A stretch of DNA of 28,735 nucleotides from an uncultured Collinsella sp. (GCA_900550965.1 URUC01000016.1:1-28735), one strand, 5' to 3'. Shown: positions 14,226 through 22,930, numbered from the stretch's first letter. Notes: generated by a model not told the origin, from the sequence alone. Translations and numbers: made by a program.

Positions 14226-15629
14226 GTGAACCGCACCAAAATCGCGCAGCTCTATGCCGATGCCGAGTCGCTCGGCGGCCAGACCGTCACCGTCGCCGGC
14301 TGGGTCAAGTCCGTCCGCGACATGAAGAACTTTGGCTTTGTCACGCTCAACGACGGCAGCTGTTTCCGCGACCTGCAAGTCGTCATGAACCGCGAGGCGC
14401 TCGACAACTACGACGAGATCGCCCATCAGAACGTCTCGGCCGCACTCATTTGCACCGGCACCGTCAAGCTGACGCCCGATGCGCCCCAGCCTTTCGAGCT
14501 TTCTGCCACTTCCATCGAGGTCGAGGGCGTCAGCGCCCCGGATTACCCGCTGCAGAAGAAGCGCGCGACCGTCGAGTTCCTGCGCACCCAGCAGCACCTG
14601 CGCCCGCGCACCAACCTGTTCCGCGCCGTGTTCCGCATCCGCTCTGTCGCGGCTGCAGCCATCCACCGCTTCTTCCAGGAGCAGGGCTTTGTCTACGTCA
14701 ACACCCCCATCATCACCACGAGTGACTGCGAGGGCGCCGGCGAGATGTTCCGCGTGACCACGCTCGACCCCAAAAATCCGCCCCTCACCGAGTCCGGCGA
14801 GGTCGACTGGAGCCAGGACTTCTTTGGCAAGCATGCGAGCCTCACCGTGTCCGGCCAGCTCAATGCCGAGAACTTTGCCATGGCCTTTGGCGACGTGTAT
14901 ACCTTTGGCCCCACCTTCCGCGCCGAAAACTCCAACACCACGCGCCACGCCGCCGAGTTTTGGATGATCGAGCCCGAGATGGCCTTTGCCGATCTGAACG
15001 ACTACATGGATAACGCCGAGGCCATGCTCAAGTACGTCCTCAAGGACGTTATGGCCACCTGCCCCGACGAGCTCAACATGCTCAACAAGTTTGTGGACAA
15101 GGGCCTGCTCGAGCGCCTGGACCACGTGGCAAACTCAGACTTTGCCCGCGTTACCTACACCGAGGCCGTCGAGATCCTGGAGCAGGCCGTCGCCGCCGGT
15201 CACAAGTTTGACTATCCCGTGAGCTGGGGCATCGACCTGCAGACCGAGCATGAGCGCTTCCTGACCGAGGAGCACTTTAAGCGCCCGACCTTCGTAACCG
15301 ACTACCCGGCCGAGATCAAGGCCTTCTATATGCGCATGAACGACGACGGCAAGACCGTCGCCGCCGCCGACTGCTTGGTGCCGGGCATCGGCGAGATCAT
15401 CGGTGGCTCCCAGCGCGAGGAGCGCCTGGACCTGCTCGAGGCCCGCATCAAGGACCTGGGCATGAATCCCGAGCAGTACAAGTACTATCTGGACCTGCGC
15501 CGCTATGGTTCCTGCAAGCACGCCGGCTACGGCTTGGGCTTCGAGCGCCTGGTCATGTACCTGACCGGCGTGGGCAACATCCGCGACGTCCTGCCGCACC
15601 CGCGCACCGTGGGCAACGCCGACTTCTAA
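14226..15629 (+). CDS. asnS: Asparaginyl-tRNA synthetase
   Basis: This 467-residue class IIb aminoacyl-tRNA synthetase charges tRNA-Asn with asparagine. The N-terminal OB-fold anticodon-binding domain (about 1-110) contains VTVAGWVKSVRDMKNFGFVTLNDGSCF. The catalytic domain shows motif 1 around QEQGFVYVNTPIITTSDCEGAGEMF, motif 2 FRAENSNTTRHAAEFWMIEPE (both split by short gaps here only for reading), and motif 3 GYGLGFERLVMYLTG near the C-terminus. Length equals E. coli AsnS (466). The start is GTG with GGGAGG about 4 nt upstream. An ATG at 14190 would add 12 residues but has no RBS. Single gene with its own terminator. Having AsnRS means tRNA-Asn need not be charged through the Asp-to-Asn amidotransferase route. 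Confidence 0.97.
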   Translation: MNRTKIAQLYADAESLGGQTVTVAGWVKSVRDMKNFGFVTLNDGSCFRDLQVVMNREALDNYDEIAHQNVSAALICTGTVKLTPDAPQPFELSATSIEVEGVSAPDYPLQKKRATVEFLRTQQHLRPRTNLFRAVFRIRSVAAAAIHRFFQEQGFVYVNTPIITTSDCEGAGEMFRVTTLDPKNPPLTESGEVDWSQDFFGKHASLTVSGQLNAENFAMAFGDVYTFGPTFRAENSNTTRHAAEFWMIEPEMAFADLNDYMDNAEAMLKYVLKDVMATCPDELNMLNKFVDKGLLERLDHVANSDFARVTYTEAVEILEQAVAAGHKFDYPVSWGIDLQTEHERFLTEEHFKRPTFVTDYPAEIKAFYMRMNDDGKTVAAADCLVPGIGEIIGGSQREERLDLLEARIKDLGMNPEQYKYYLDLRRYGSCKHAGYGLGFERLVMYLTGVGNIRDVLPHPRTVGNADF

Positions 15630-15675
15630 TCGTCGGACGCTAGCTCGCGTCGCCACACGCCAACGCTCATCGCAC

Positions 15676-15712
15676 AAGCGTCTCTCGACATCGGTCGAGA
15701 GACGCTTTTTTT
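15676..15712 (+). terminator. Rho-independent terminator after asnS
   Basis: GCGTCTCTCGAC (15678-15689) and GTCGAGAGACGC (15694-15705) form a perfect 12-bp stem with a 4-nt ATCG loop, followed by seven T residues. It lies about 50 nt past the asnS stop. Confidence 0.95.
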
Positions 15713-15888
15713 CAACGGTATCCGTCAAGCTTTTGGCAAGGTTTTGGTCAGTTAGGCAGGGTTGTTGAAAACTCGACCCGCCGTTTGCCGACGACTACCG
15801 ACCGCCCAGAGCGCCCTGCGCCCCTGGGAAAACCCCGCGTCCTAGGCTCCATACCGTCGCCACCCAAAACGGAAAGGACGTGGGCACC

Positions 15889-16674
15889 ATGACCGAAGCC
15901 GCTGTTGAAACCTACGAGACCACGACGAGGGGCGCCGCCTCGATGGCAGCCTATCGCGCCGTTCGTATCTTGCAACTATTAAGCGAAAACACTGGCGAGG
16001 ACAAGGCCATGCTTTCCGATGAGTTGATCCGGCGCCTCGCCCATCCCGACGACCCCGCCTGCATGCCCATCTCGGCGGCGCGGCGCAGCATCTACACCGC
16101 CATCTCCGCACTTCGCCATGCCGGATATGAAATTGAATACAAACGCGGCGTGGGGTATCGGCTCTTGACCCGTCCGCTCACCGACGAAGAGATCATCCGG
16201 CTCCACGGCATGGTCATGCGCAACCGTTCTACGCCCATCGCCATCCGAAAAAGCATGGCGCAGCACTTAGTCGCCATGGCGAGTGCCGACGTTCGCGGCT
16301 ACCTCGATGCACCCGAGCCCGCTCCAAGCGCGGGCAGCAAATCCACCAAGGCCCCGCGCACGCCCGTCAAGCGCATCGACACCTGCGAGCTCATCGAGCA
16401 GGCCATCGACCACGGAACCACGGTGAGTTTTGATATTTCGAGCGTCACGGCACGCGGAGAGGTCGAAGTGGCACGGATGACACTCCGGCCCTTTGCCATC
16501 AAGCAACGAGACGGCATCTCGTATTTGCTGGGAACGGTCTATGACACCCGAGGCGCCGATGACACGCTGCGTACCGTAGAGATTGGCCGCATGAGAAACG
16601 TCACCACGCGTCTCCTCGACGGCAAGAAGCTCTTCGCCGCCCTGGACGAGGACGACACCTCGTCAGCCGCATAG
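15889..16674 (+). CDS. WYL-domain-type transcriptional regulator
   Basis: This 261-residue protein has an N-terminal helix-turn-helix region (about 18-100) built like DeoR/WYL regulators: AYRAVRILQLLSENTGED, then ISAARRSIYTAISALRHAGYEIEYKRGVGYRLL, which is a recognition helix plus wing. A variable linker rich in Ala, Pro and Lys (about 135-165) follows. The C-terminal part (about 165-255) has the WYL-like strand order with LRPFAIKQRDGISYLLGTVYDT and RTVEIGRMRNV. The exact W-Y-L triplet is degenerate (ISYLLG). WYL domains bind nucleic acids or nucleotides; the target here is unknown. The start is the ATG (MTEAAVETYE) after GGAAAGGA; a GTG three codons earlier is too close to that RBS. It lies upstream of an ABC operon but with its own 160-nt gap. 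Confidence 0.82.
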   Translation: MTEAAVETYETTTRGAASMAAYRAVRILQLLSENTGEDKAMLSDELIRRLAHPDDPACMPISAARRSIYTAISALRHAGYEIEYKRGVGYRLLTRPLTDEEIIRLHGMVMRNRSTPIAIRKSMAQHLVAMASADVRGYLDAPEPAPSAGSKSTKAPRTPVKRIDTCELIEQAIDHGTTVSFDISSVTARGEVEVARMTLRPFAIKQRDGISYLLGTVYDTRGADDTLRTVEIGRMRNVTTRLLDGKKLFAALDEDDTSSAA

Positions 16675-16743
16675 GACCCTTCGCCGCCCATTCGACTACC
16701 CGTACCGCCCATCCGATTCTGTATTAAAAAACCCGCCAGGTTA

Positions 16744-16771
16744 TTGTAAAAATGGACATCCGCGCTACTAT
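16744..16771 (+). promoter_or_regulatory. Putative promoter of the ABC importer operon
   Basis: TTGTAA (16744-16749), a 16-nt spacer and TACTAT (16766-16771) lie 64 nt upstream of the substrate-binding protein start. The short leader shows no T-box or riboswitch structure that I can recognise. Confidence 0.55.
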
Positions 16772-16834
16772 AGTTCCACTTGTACTTTGTTTGAGTGCAG
16801 TGTTTCCAGCCATTTCTATACTGGGGGTAACGAT

Positions 16835-17815
16835 ATGAAGGACATCACCATCAGCCGCAGGAGCCTTCTGGTCTCCGCCGGTCTGCTCGCACTGGCCCCG
16901 CTTGCCGGATGCGGCGGCAACTCTGGTTCCGGCTCCGCAGCCGCCGGTTCCGACTACACCATCGGCGTTCTGCAGCTCACCGAGCACTCCGCACTCGACG
17001 CCGCCAATGACGGCTTTGTCAAGGCCATCAAGAAGAGCGGCCTTAAGGTCAAGATCGATCAGAAGAACGCCCAGAACGACCAGTCCACGTGTAAGTCCAT
17101 CGCCGACAAGTTTGTGGGCGACAACGTCGACCTGATCTACGCCATCGCCACGCCTGCCGCGCAGGCCGCCGCCGGCGCCACGGCCGATATCCCCATCGTG
17201 GGCTGCGCCATCACCGACTACGCCGCCTCCGGCCTGGTCCAGGACAACGACAAGCCCGGCACCAACGTCACCGGTGCCTCCGACCTCACCCCGGTCGCCG
17301 AGCAGCTCGAGATGATGCAGAAGGTCCTGCCCGACGTAAAGAAGGTCGGTCTGCTCTACTGCACCGCCGAGTCCAACTCCGACGTCCAAATCAAGGCCGC
17401 CAAGAAGGAACTCGGCAAGCTGGGCCTGGAGTACACCGACTTCACCGTCTCGAGCTCCAACGAGATCCAGTCCGTCGTCGAGTCCGCCGTGGGCAAGGTC
17501 GACGCGCTCTACTCCCCCACCGACAACACCATCGCCGCGGGCGCTTCGCAGGTGGGCCAGATCTGCAAGGAAAACAAGCTTCCCTACGTGACTGGCGAGG
17601 AGGGCATGTGCATGGCCGGTGGCCTGTTCACCCTCTCCATCAACTACGAGGATCTGGGCTACGCCGCGGGCGAGATGGCCGTCAAGATCCTGAAGGGCGA
17701 GGCCAAGGCCGAGGATATGCCGATCAAGCACCTCTCGAGCAAGGACCTGGTCGTCGTCAAGAACGACGAGATGGCCGAGGCACTGGGCATCGACCTTTCC
17801 GCTCTGGACGAGTAG
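16835..17815 (+). CDS. ABC transporter substrate-binding lipoprotein (TrpX-like family)
   Basis: This 326-residue lipoprotein captures the substrate outside the membrane. A short signal with SRRSLLVSAGLLALAPLAGC ends in a lipobox, with C26 as the lipidated residue. The paired arginines are Tat-like but not a full Tat motif. The mature part is a type-1 periplasmic-binding fold related to the family of TrpX (YIGVLQLTEH-like opening, then DLIYAIATPAAQAA, DIPIVGCAITDY, VGLLYCTAESNS, and LYSPTDNTIAAGA). Family members bind tryptophan/tyrosine or other small ligands, so aromatic amino acid import is a guess by family. The start has GGGGGTAA 6-7 nt upstream; the open frame begins 16 codons earlier without an RBS. 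First gene of a three-gene importer operon. Confidence 0.93.
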   Translation: MKDITISRRSLLVSAGLLALAPLAGCGGNSGSGSAAAGSDYTIGVLQLTEHSALDAANDGFVKAIKKSGLKVKIDQKNAQNDQSTCKSIADKFVGDNVDLIYAIATPAAQAAAGATADIPIVGCAITDYAASGLVQDNDKPGTNVTGASDLTPVAEQLEMMQKVLPDVKKVGLLYCTAESNSDVQIKAAKKELGKLGLEYTDFTVSSSNEIQSVVESAVGKVDALYSPTDNTIAAGASQVGQICKENKLPYVTGEEGMCMAGGLFTLSINYEDLGYAAGEMAVKILKGEAKAEDMPIKHLSSKDLVVVKNDEMAEALGIDLSALDE

Positions 17816-17887
17816 CGCCCATGTGCGGCAACGCGGTTAGGGCCCGTGCTTGCGCCATAGCTGCGTTATTCAATATCTGAGCCATTG

Positions 17888-17916
17888 GGGCGGACGCCAA
17901 AGACCGGCGTTCGCCC
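17888..17916 (+). other. Intercistronic hairpin between the binding protein and permease genes
   Basis: GGGCGGACGCC (17888-17898) pairs with GGCGTTCGCCC (17906-17916) over 11 bp with one G-T wobble, followed by TGCTTGTTCC. It lies 73 nt past the lipoprotein stop within a 204-nt gap that has no other gene. It could stabilise the upstream mRNA or partly terminate, giving more binding protein than permease. A TATTAT at about 17975 might be a -10 for an internal promoter, but no -35 is visible. Confidence 0.6.
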
Positions 17917-18019
17917 TGCTTGTTCCAGATAAAACAAATGTCTGTCCGTCGCTCTCTTATACATTGTTACCGCTATTATGGAACATCACGTGTCCACCCT
18001 ATCCTAGGAGGTATGAAGC

Positions 18020-18943
18020 ATGCTCATTGCATTGCAGGGCGCCGTTTCGCAGGGCGTCCTCTGGGGCATTATGGTGCTTGGTGTGTTTATCACGTTCCGC
18101 CTGCTCGACATCCCCGATATGACCTGCGACGGCAGCTTTGCCCTCGGTGGCTGTGTCTGCGCCGTACTCATCGTCAACAATAACGTCGACCCCTTGCTCG
18201 CCGTGCTGGCCGGCATGTGCGCCGGCGCCATCGCGGGCGCCGTCACGGGCATCTTGACCACCGTCTTTGAGATTCCCGCAATCCTCGCCGGAATCCTGAC
18301 GCAGATCAGTCTGTGGTCCATCAACCTGCGCATCATGGGCAAGTCCAACACGCCCATCCTTGCCAAGGGCACTATCTTCTCATCCGTCAGCAACATGACG
18401 GGCCTGCCGCAGTCCACTGTTGCCATTATCCTAGGCATTGTGCTGGCCGTGGCCATCGTCGCCATCCTGTACTGGTTCTTTGGCACCGAGATCGGCTCGG
18501 CGCTGCGTGCCACCGGCAACAACGAGCACATGATCCGCGCCCTGGGCGTTAACACCAACACCACCAAAATGATCGCCCTCGTGCTCTCCAACGCCCTCAT
18601 TGGCCTTTCGGGTGCGCTCATCTGCCAGAGCCAGAAGTATGCCGACATTGGCATGGGCACCGGCGCCATCGTTATCGGTCTTGCCGCCATCGTCATCGGC
18701 GAGGTGCTCGGTCGCCTGCTGCCCGGCGGTCTCACGCAGTTCTCCGTCCGTCTGGCCTCCGCCGTCTTTGGCTCCGTGGTGTACTTCCTCATCCGCGCCA
18801 TCGTGCTGCAGCTGGGCATGGACGCCAACGACATGAAACTGCTCTCTGCTGTGATTGTCGCCGTGGCCCTGTGCGTGCCCGTGGTTTGGGAGCGCTATAA
18901 GCTCCGCAGCTCCTACACGAAGGGAGATGAGGCAGATGCTTAA
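18020..18943 (+). CDS. ABC transporter permease (TrpY-like, BPD_transp_2 type)
   Basis: This 307-residue inner-membrane protein has about 8-9 hydrophobic segments. It belongs to the LivH/RbsC-like branch of importer permeases. Typical stretches are LGVFITFRLLDIPDMTCDGSF in the first segments, GALRATGNNEHMIRALGVNT-like cytoplasmic loop (here SALRATGNNEHMIRALG), the ATPase-contacting segment, and later AIVIGLAAIVIGEVLGR. It forms the channel for ligand delivered by the upstream lipoprotein. AGGAGG lies 8 nt before the ATG. Its last eight bases overlap the ATPase gene, so the two are translationally coupled. Substrate inferred only from the TrpXYZ-type family. Confidence 0.93.
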   Translation: MLIALQGAVSQGVLWGIMVLGVFITFRLLDIPDMTCDGSFALGGCVCAVLIVNNNVDPLLAVLAGMCAGAIAGAVTGILTTVFEIPAILAGILTQISLWSINLRIMGKSNTPILAKGTIFSSVSNMTGLPQSTVAIILGIVLAVAIVAILYWFFGTEIGSALRATGNNEHMIRALGVNTNTTKMIALVLSNALIGLSGALICQSQKYADIGMGTGAIVIGLAAIVIGEVLGRLLPGGLTQFSVRLASAVFGSVVYFLIRAIVLQLGMDANDMKLLSAVIVAVALCVPVVWERYKLRSSYTKGDEADA

Positions 18944-19730
18944 GCTCTCGCACGTCAAGAAGACCTTTAACAAGGGCACCGTCACCGAGAAGCGCGCGCT
19001 CACCGGCGTCGACCTTACCCTCAACGACGGCGACTTTGTAACTGTGATCGGCGGCAACGGCGCCGGCAAATCCACGCTGCTCAATATGATCGCCGGCGTG
19101 TATCCGCTCGATTCGGGCGTTATCGAGCTCGACGGCACCGACATCTCGCGCCTGAGCGAGTCGCAGCGCGCCAAGTACCTGGGCCGCGTGTTCCAGGATC
19201 CCATGCGCGGCACCGCAGCCGACATGCAGATTGCCGAGAACTTGGCCCTCGCCAAGCGTCGCGGCCAGCGTCGCGGCCTTTCGTGGGGCGTCACCAAGGC
19301 CGAGAAGGACGAGTACGTTGAGTTGCTCAAGCGCCTGGACCTTGGCCTGGACACGCGCCTCAACGCCAAGGTCGGCCTGCTTTCGGGTGGCCAGCGCCAG
19401 GCACTCACGCTGCTCATGGCCACGCTCACCAAGCCGCGCTTGCTGCTGCTCGACGAGCACACCGCGGCACTCGACCCCAAGACCGCCTCTAAGGTGCTCA
19501 ATCTGACCGAGGAGATTGTCGACGAGAACCACCTGACCACGCTCATGGTCACGCACAACATGAATGACGCCATCCGTCTGGGCAATCGCCTGATCATGAT
19601 GCACGAGGGCCACGTTATCTACGACGTGGCGGGCGACGAGAAGAAGTCGCTCACCGTCGCCGACCTGCTGCAGAAGTTCGAGGAGGTCTCGGGCGGCGAG
19701 CTCGCCAACGACCGCATGCTGCTGAGCTAA
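18936..19730 (+). CDS. ABC transporter ATP-binding protein (TrpZ-like)
   Basis: This 264-residue cytoplasmic ATPase powers the importer. Walker A is GGNGAGKST (39-47), the Q-loop is VFQDPMRGT (85-93), the signature is LSGGQRQ (149-155), Walker B is LLLLDEHTAALDP (169-181) and the switch His is H207 in VTHNM. The start is the ATG inside the permease 3' end with GGGAGATGAGG just upstream. An open frame beginning at 18855 is rejected because it is internal to the permease. The TAA of this gene is part of the stem of the following hairpin repeat. It completes the three-gene operon. Confidence 0.95.
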   Translation: MLKLSHVKKTFNKGTVTEKRALTGVDLTLNDGDFVTVIGGNGAGKSTLLNMIAGVYPLDSGVIELDGTDISRLSESQRAKYLGRVFQDPMRGTAADMQIAENLALAKRRGQRRGLSWGVTKAEKDEYVELLKRLDLGLDTRLNAKVGLLSGGQRQALTLLMATLTKPRLLLLDEHTAALDPKTASKVLNLTEEIVDENHLTTLMVTHNMNDAIRLGNRLIMMHEGHVIYDVAGDEKKSLTVADLLQKFEEVSGGELANDRMLLS

Positions 19731-19769
19731 AACCTGCCAATAAGGGACAGGTTTATTTTGGCAGGTTTT
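19729..19769 (+). repeat. Hairpin repeat with GGGACAGG loop core, copy P (terminator-like)
   Basis: AAAACCTGCCAA (19729-19740) pairs perfectly with TTGGCAGGTTTT (19758-19769). The loop carries AAGGGACAGGTTTATT. The stem begins inside the TAA of the ABC ATPase gene. About 40 bases from 19742 recur with few changes at 22826-22865. Confidence 0.8.
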
Positions 19770-19784
19770 ATCTGCGCAAACGTC

Positions 19785-19824
19785 AAAACCGCCGCAAAGG
19801 GACAGACGCCCTTGCGGCGGTTTT
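19785..19824 (+). terminator. Hairpin with GGGACAG loop core, copy Z (terminator)
   Basis: AAAACCGCCGCAA (19785-19797) pairs perfectly with TTGCGGCGGTTTT (19812-19824). The apex has AAGGGACAGACGCCCTT. The right arm ends in four T residues, so it can terminate the ABC operon transcript. Confidence 0.82.
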
Positions 19825-19888
19825 CGCATATTATGTCGATAATCCGATATTCAACCAGACTTTCTGGCTAAGGACTAAGGAAACTGCC

Positions 19889-21919
19889 ATGAAAAGACTC
19901 CCCCGCCTTGCGTTAGCCGCCGCGTTGTTTGCCGGCTCGCTCGCAGGCATCCCAAGCCTCGCTTTCGCGGGGAACCTGCCCGCCGCTATTGACGGCTCCG
20001 TGGCCGTCATGCACACCAACGATATCCACGGCAGCTACAAGTACAGCTACAACGCAAGCAAGGGCACCGGCGCTGTGGGCTTTGACGGACTGGCGGTTCT
20101 CTATAGCGCCCAAAGCAGCGCCCCCGATCTTTTGCTCGATGCGGGCGATACCTTCCACGGGCAGTCCTTTGCCACCATGAGCGAGGGCAAGAGCATCGCC
20201 GAGCTCATGGACACCTTCTATGCAGACGGCTACGACGCGACCACGCCGGGCAACCACGACTGGAGCTACGGCGCGGACAAGCTCCGCACCATGACCGGCT
20301 ACAGCCCCACCGGCACGCCCTTCGCCATGCTCTGCGCGAACGCGAAGTCTACGAGCGGCGTATGGAGCTCGAGTATCACCAAGACGCTCGATCGCATCTG
20401 GGAGGATAGCGAAGATCACTCCACATTCGACTACAAAATCAAGGTCGGCGTCGTGGGTGCCATGGATGAGTCGCTGGAATCCTCGCTGCGCGCGGACCTG
20501 GTCGCGGGTACGTCGTTCTCGAGTGCCGCGAACGCCATCAATGCCGAGGCCAAGCGACTGCGCGAGACAGAGGGCTGCAACGTTGTCGTCTGTATCGCGC
20601 ACACGCTCAACGCCAAGACCTTTGCTGCAAAGCTCGTTGGGGTCGATGCACTGGTCGCGGGCCACGAGCACATCAACTTAGACGAAAACGTGACGGGGGC
20701 TGACGGCAAGTCGGTCCGCGTCGTCGAGGCGGGCAGCGCCTTTGCCGAGGTGGGGCTGCTTTCCATTCCGTACAAGTACGACACGAATGGCACCGAGACG
20801 ACCGACGATGACACGGTGGCGGTATACGCAGGCAAAAGCGACGAGAAGCTCTATACCGCCAAGGACGTAAACGTTCTTTTGACCGACCCCAACAAGGGCT
20901 CCACTTATCAGAGCATCCTTGATGAGGTCCACAACAACAAGATCAAGCCGCTCGACGATGCCTTTAGCGCCGCATCGAGCGAGGTGCTCGGCACGAGCTC
21001 TACCAATTATTTCTACGGCGAGAACGCATCTGGCACGCACGGCTGGGAGATGGTGCGCACCACCGATTTCCGCCCCAGCAAGGAGGGCGACACCACCAAG
21101 GCCCAGACCATCGGACATGTGATCTGCGGCTCCTATCTTGACCTGACGGGCGCGGACCTTGCCATCGAGAACGCGGGCGGCATCCGCGGCGGCATCGCTG
21201 CGGGCGATGTGACCGCCGGCAACGTCATCGCTATCTCGCCCTACGGCAACACCGTGGAGACCTGGACCATGACCGGTGCGGACTTCCTGGCAGCGCTCGA
21301 GCACTCGCTGCAGATCAGCGACGAGTGCAATCACAGTTATGAGCTTCAGCAAGCCTACGTGGCAGCCGGCCATACCGAGCAGGAAGCGCAAGACAAGTAC
21401 AAGTGGCGCGATGACTCTGGCAGCGTTCTCTCCTTTGGCGGCATCAACGTGACGATTGATTGGACGCAGCCCGAAGGCAAGCGCATTGTGAGTGCCACAC
21501 TCGCCAAGGACGGCAGCACGCTCGATCCCACCAAGACCTATACCGTCGCCACCAACAACTACATCATTACCAACACGACCGACTTCCCCACCTTCGCACA
21601 CGCCACCAAGCGCACCGAGTGGGGCACGTGTGAGGCGGCGCTGAGGGCGCTGATTGGGCAAAACGGCTGGGAGAGCAAGATGGCCGGACTCGCCGGCACC
21701 ATCAGCTTCGGCTCCGCAGCCGTGGACCCCACGCCCACACCGGCCCCGACGCCTAAGCCCTCGCCTAAGACGGACACGACGACCACGAAGGTCATCACCA
21801 AGAAGACGACCGGCAAGCTCGCCGCAACGGGAGACCGCACGCTAGCCGTGATTGGCGCATGCCTCATCGGCGGCATCGTCATCATCATTCTCGGCATTAT
21901 CTGGAAGCGTCGACGCTAA
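19889..21919 (+). CDS. Cell-surface 5'-nucleotidase/UshA-family metallophosphoesterase with sorting signal
   Basis: This 676-residue exported enzyme hydrolyses nucleotides to nucleosides and phosphate outside the cell. A signal peptide (1-27, ending PSLAFA) is followed by the calcineurin-type catalytic domain: HTNDIHG with D45 and H47, GDTFHG with D87, GNHDW with N122 and H123, then IAHTLN and GHEH. The 5'-nucleotidase C-terminal domain has ENAGGIRGG and SPYGNTVETWTMTG, which bind the base and sugar. A Pro/Thr/Lys-rich stalk (about 598-640) leads to LAATGD (644-649), a hydrophobic segment and KRRR at the end. This looks like a sortase signal with Ala in place of Pro in LPxTG. RBS AAGGA is about 7 nt before the ATG. 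Monocistronic, between terminator-like hairpins. Confidence 0.95.
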   Translation: MKRLPRLALAAALFAGSLAGIPSLAFAGNLPAAIDGSVAVMHTNDIHGSYKYSYNASKGTGAVGFDGLAVLYSAQSSAPDLLLDAGDTFHGQSFATMSEGKSIAELMDTFYADGYDATTPGNHDWSYGADKLRTMTGYSPTGTPFAMLCANAKSTSGVWSSSITKTLDRIWEDSEDHSTFDYKIKVGVVGAMDESLESSLRADLVAGTSFSSAANAINAEAKRLRETEGCNVVVCIAHTLNAKTFAAKLVGVDALVAGHEHINLDENVTGADGKSVRVVEAGSAFAEVGLLSIPYKYDTNGTETTDDDTVAVYAGKSDEKLYTAKDVNVLLTDPNKGSTYQSILDEVHNNKIKPLDDAFSAASSEVLGTSSTNYFYGENASGTHGWEMVRTTDFRPSKEGDTTKAQTIGHVICGSYLDLTGADLAIENAGGIRGGIAAGDVTAGNVIAISPYGNTVETWTMTGADFLAALEHSLQISDECNHSYELQQAYVAAGHTEQEAQDKYKWRDDSGSVLSFGGINVTIDWTQPEGKRIVSATLAKDGSTLDPTKTYTVATNNYIITNTTDFPTFAHATKRTEWGTCEAALRALIGQNGWESKMAGLAGTISFGSAAVDPTPTPAPTPKPSPKTDTTTTKVITKKTTGKLAATGDRTLAVIGACLIGGIVIIILGIIWKRRR

Positions 21920-21970
21920 GCTACACCGCCGGGCCTTGCAGCCCCGCCGCATAAACCTTATATCGAGCAC

Positions 21971-22004
21971 AGAAGCCCGTCAGAATTTGATCGGACGGGC
22001 TTCT
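21971..22004 (+). terminator. Terminator hairpin after the 5'-nucleotidase gene
   Basis: AGAAGCCCGTC (21971-21981) and GACGGGCTTCT (21994-22004) form a perfect 11-bp stem with a 12-nt loop. The downstream T content is low (TTCTTGG), so efficiency is uncertain. Confidence 0.7.
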
Positions 22005-22047
22005 TGGTGGGTATCATGGTTGGACGATCATGAGGAGGTTTCCCTAC

Positions 22048-22827
22048 ATGGAATTGTTTGAGCCAATTCTTCATTTCTTTGCACAACGATGGGTCCACAA
22101 CATCATCTGGGCCGGTATCTTGGCCATCGGCACCGCCGTTGCCGCCAAAATCGCGTCCAAGACCCTGCACCACCTGCTTAACCGCGATGATAACCCGCTC
22201 CCAGCATCGAGCATCTTCATCAACATCGCGCGCGCCGTCATCTGGATGATCGGCGGCAGCTTTATCCTCGACAACTGCTTTGGCATTAACGCAAACGCAC
22301 TCGTCGCCGCTCTTGGCGTCGGCGGCATCGCCATCTCGCTCGGCTTTCAGGACACGCTGTCAAACCTTATCGGCGGCATGCAGGTGACCTTTATGGGCAT
22401 CATCAAGCCCGGCGACAACATCGAGGTCGGTGGCGTATCGGGCGTGGTCCAGGACATCACCTGGCGCCACACGACCATCGAAGATGCCTGCGGGCAAACC
22501 ATCATCGTCCCCAACTCCAGCATCTCCAAGAACACACTCGTGCATTTGATGCCCTTTGGGCGCGTGGCCGTCCCCGTCGCGGTCAAAGACCCCTCCAAAT
22601 GGGCGTCGCTCGATGCGCTAGCAGGCGAGCTCGCCAGCGCCACCAAAACGGCGGTCTCGCCCATCTCAGGCTTTGACAAGGAGCCCTACGTGCTCTTTAG
22701 CGAGATCGGCGACTTTGGCATTAAGGGTAAGATCATCTTTATCGTCAGTGACGACAGCACCACTTTCACCGCTGCCGACGCCTGCATCCGCGCCATCGCC
22801 CCCATCATTGCCCAACCCACCAAATAA
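22048..22827 (+). CDS. Small MscS-family mechanosensitive channel
   Basis: This 259-residue membrane protein probably releases solutes when the membrane is stretched. Two hydrophobic segments (about 17-38 and 60-80) precede the pore helix region, NANALVAALGVGGIAISLGFQDTLSNLIGGMQV, which matches TM3 and the following QDxxxN motif of MscS. The beta domain follows with IIKPGDNIEVGGVSGVVQDITWRHTTI and the conserved VPNSSISKNTL. A short alpha-beta C-terminal part ends the protein, which is a little shorter than E. coli MscS (286). The start (MELFEPILHF) has AGGAGG 9 nt upstream; a Met six codons earlier overlaps that RBS. The last codons form part of a repeat hairpin. Confidence 0.93.
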   Translation: MELFEPILHFFAQRWVHNIIWAGILAIGTAVAAKIASKTLHHLLNRDDNPLPASSIFINIARAVIWMIGGSFILDNCFGINANALVAALGVGGIAISLGFQDTLSNLIGGMQVTFMGIIKPGDNIEVGGVSGVVQDITWRHTTIEDACGQTIIVPNSSISKNTLVHLMPFGRVAVPVAVKDPSKWASLDALAGELASATKTAVSPISGFDKEPYVLFSEIGDFGIKGKIIFIVSDDSTTFTAADACIRAIAPIIAQPTK

Positions 22828-22865
22828 GGACAGGTTTATTTAGGCTGGTTTTATCTGGGCAAATG
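22815..22865 (+). repeat. Hairpin repeat with GGACAGG loop core, copy Q
   Basis: AAATAA (22822-22827) pairs with TTATTT (22836-22841) around GGACAGGT, and GCCC near 22810 can pair with GGGC near 22858. From 22826 about 40 bases match the element at 19742-19784 with few changes. The repeat begins at the stop codon of the mscS gene. Confidence 0.65.
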
Positions 22866-22930
22866 AGCGGTTTATTTCTCAATGGCCCAGCCGCCCTTTA
22901 CGAGCTGCCCCTTTTCGAGCGACCGAGACG

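Noticed and set aside
16772..16834. T-box (tryptophan) leader before the TrpX-like gene
   Set aside because: The leader is only about 60 nt and has no T-box sequence or terminator/antiterminator pair.
17816..18019. Riboswitch or small gene between the ABC lipoprotein and permease
   Set aside because: Only one hairpin is present, with no recognisable aptamer core. A 90-codon frame at 17850-18122 overlaps the permease start and lacks an RBS.
20678..21661. Minus-strand frame opposite the 5'-nucleotidase
   Set aside because: The Val/Gly/Ala-rich shadow has no motif, while the plus frame has all catalytic motifs.
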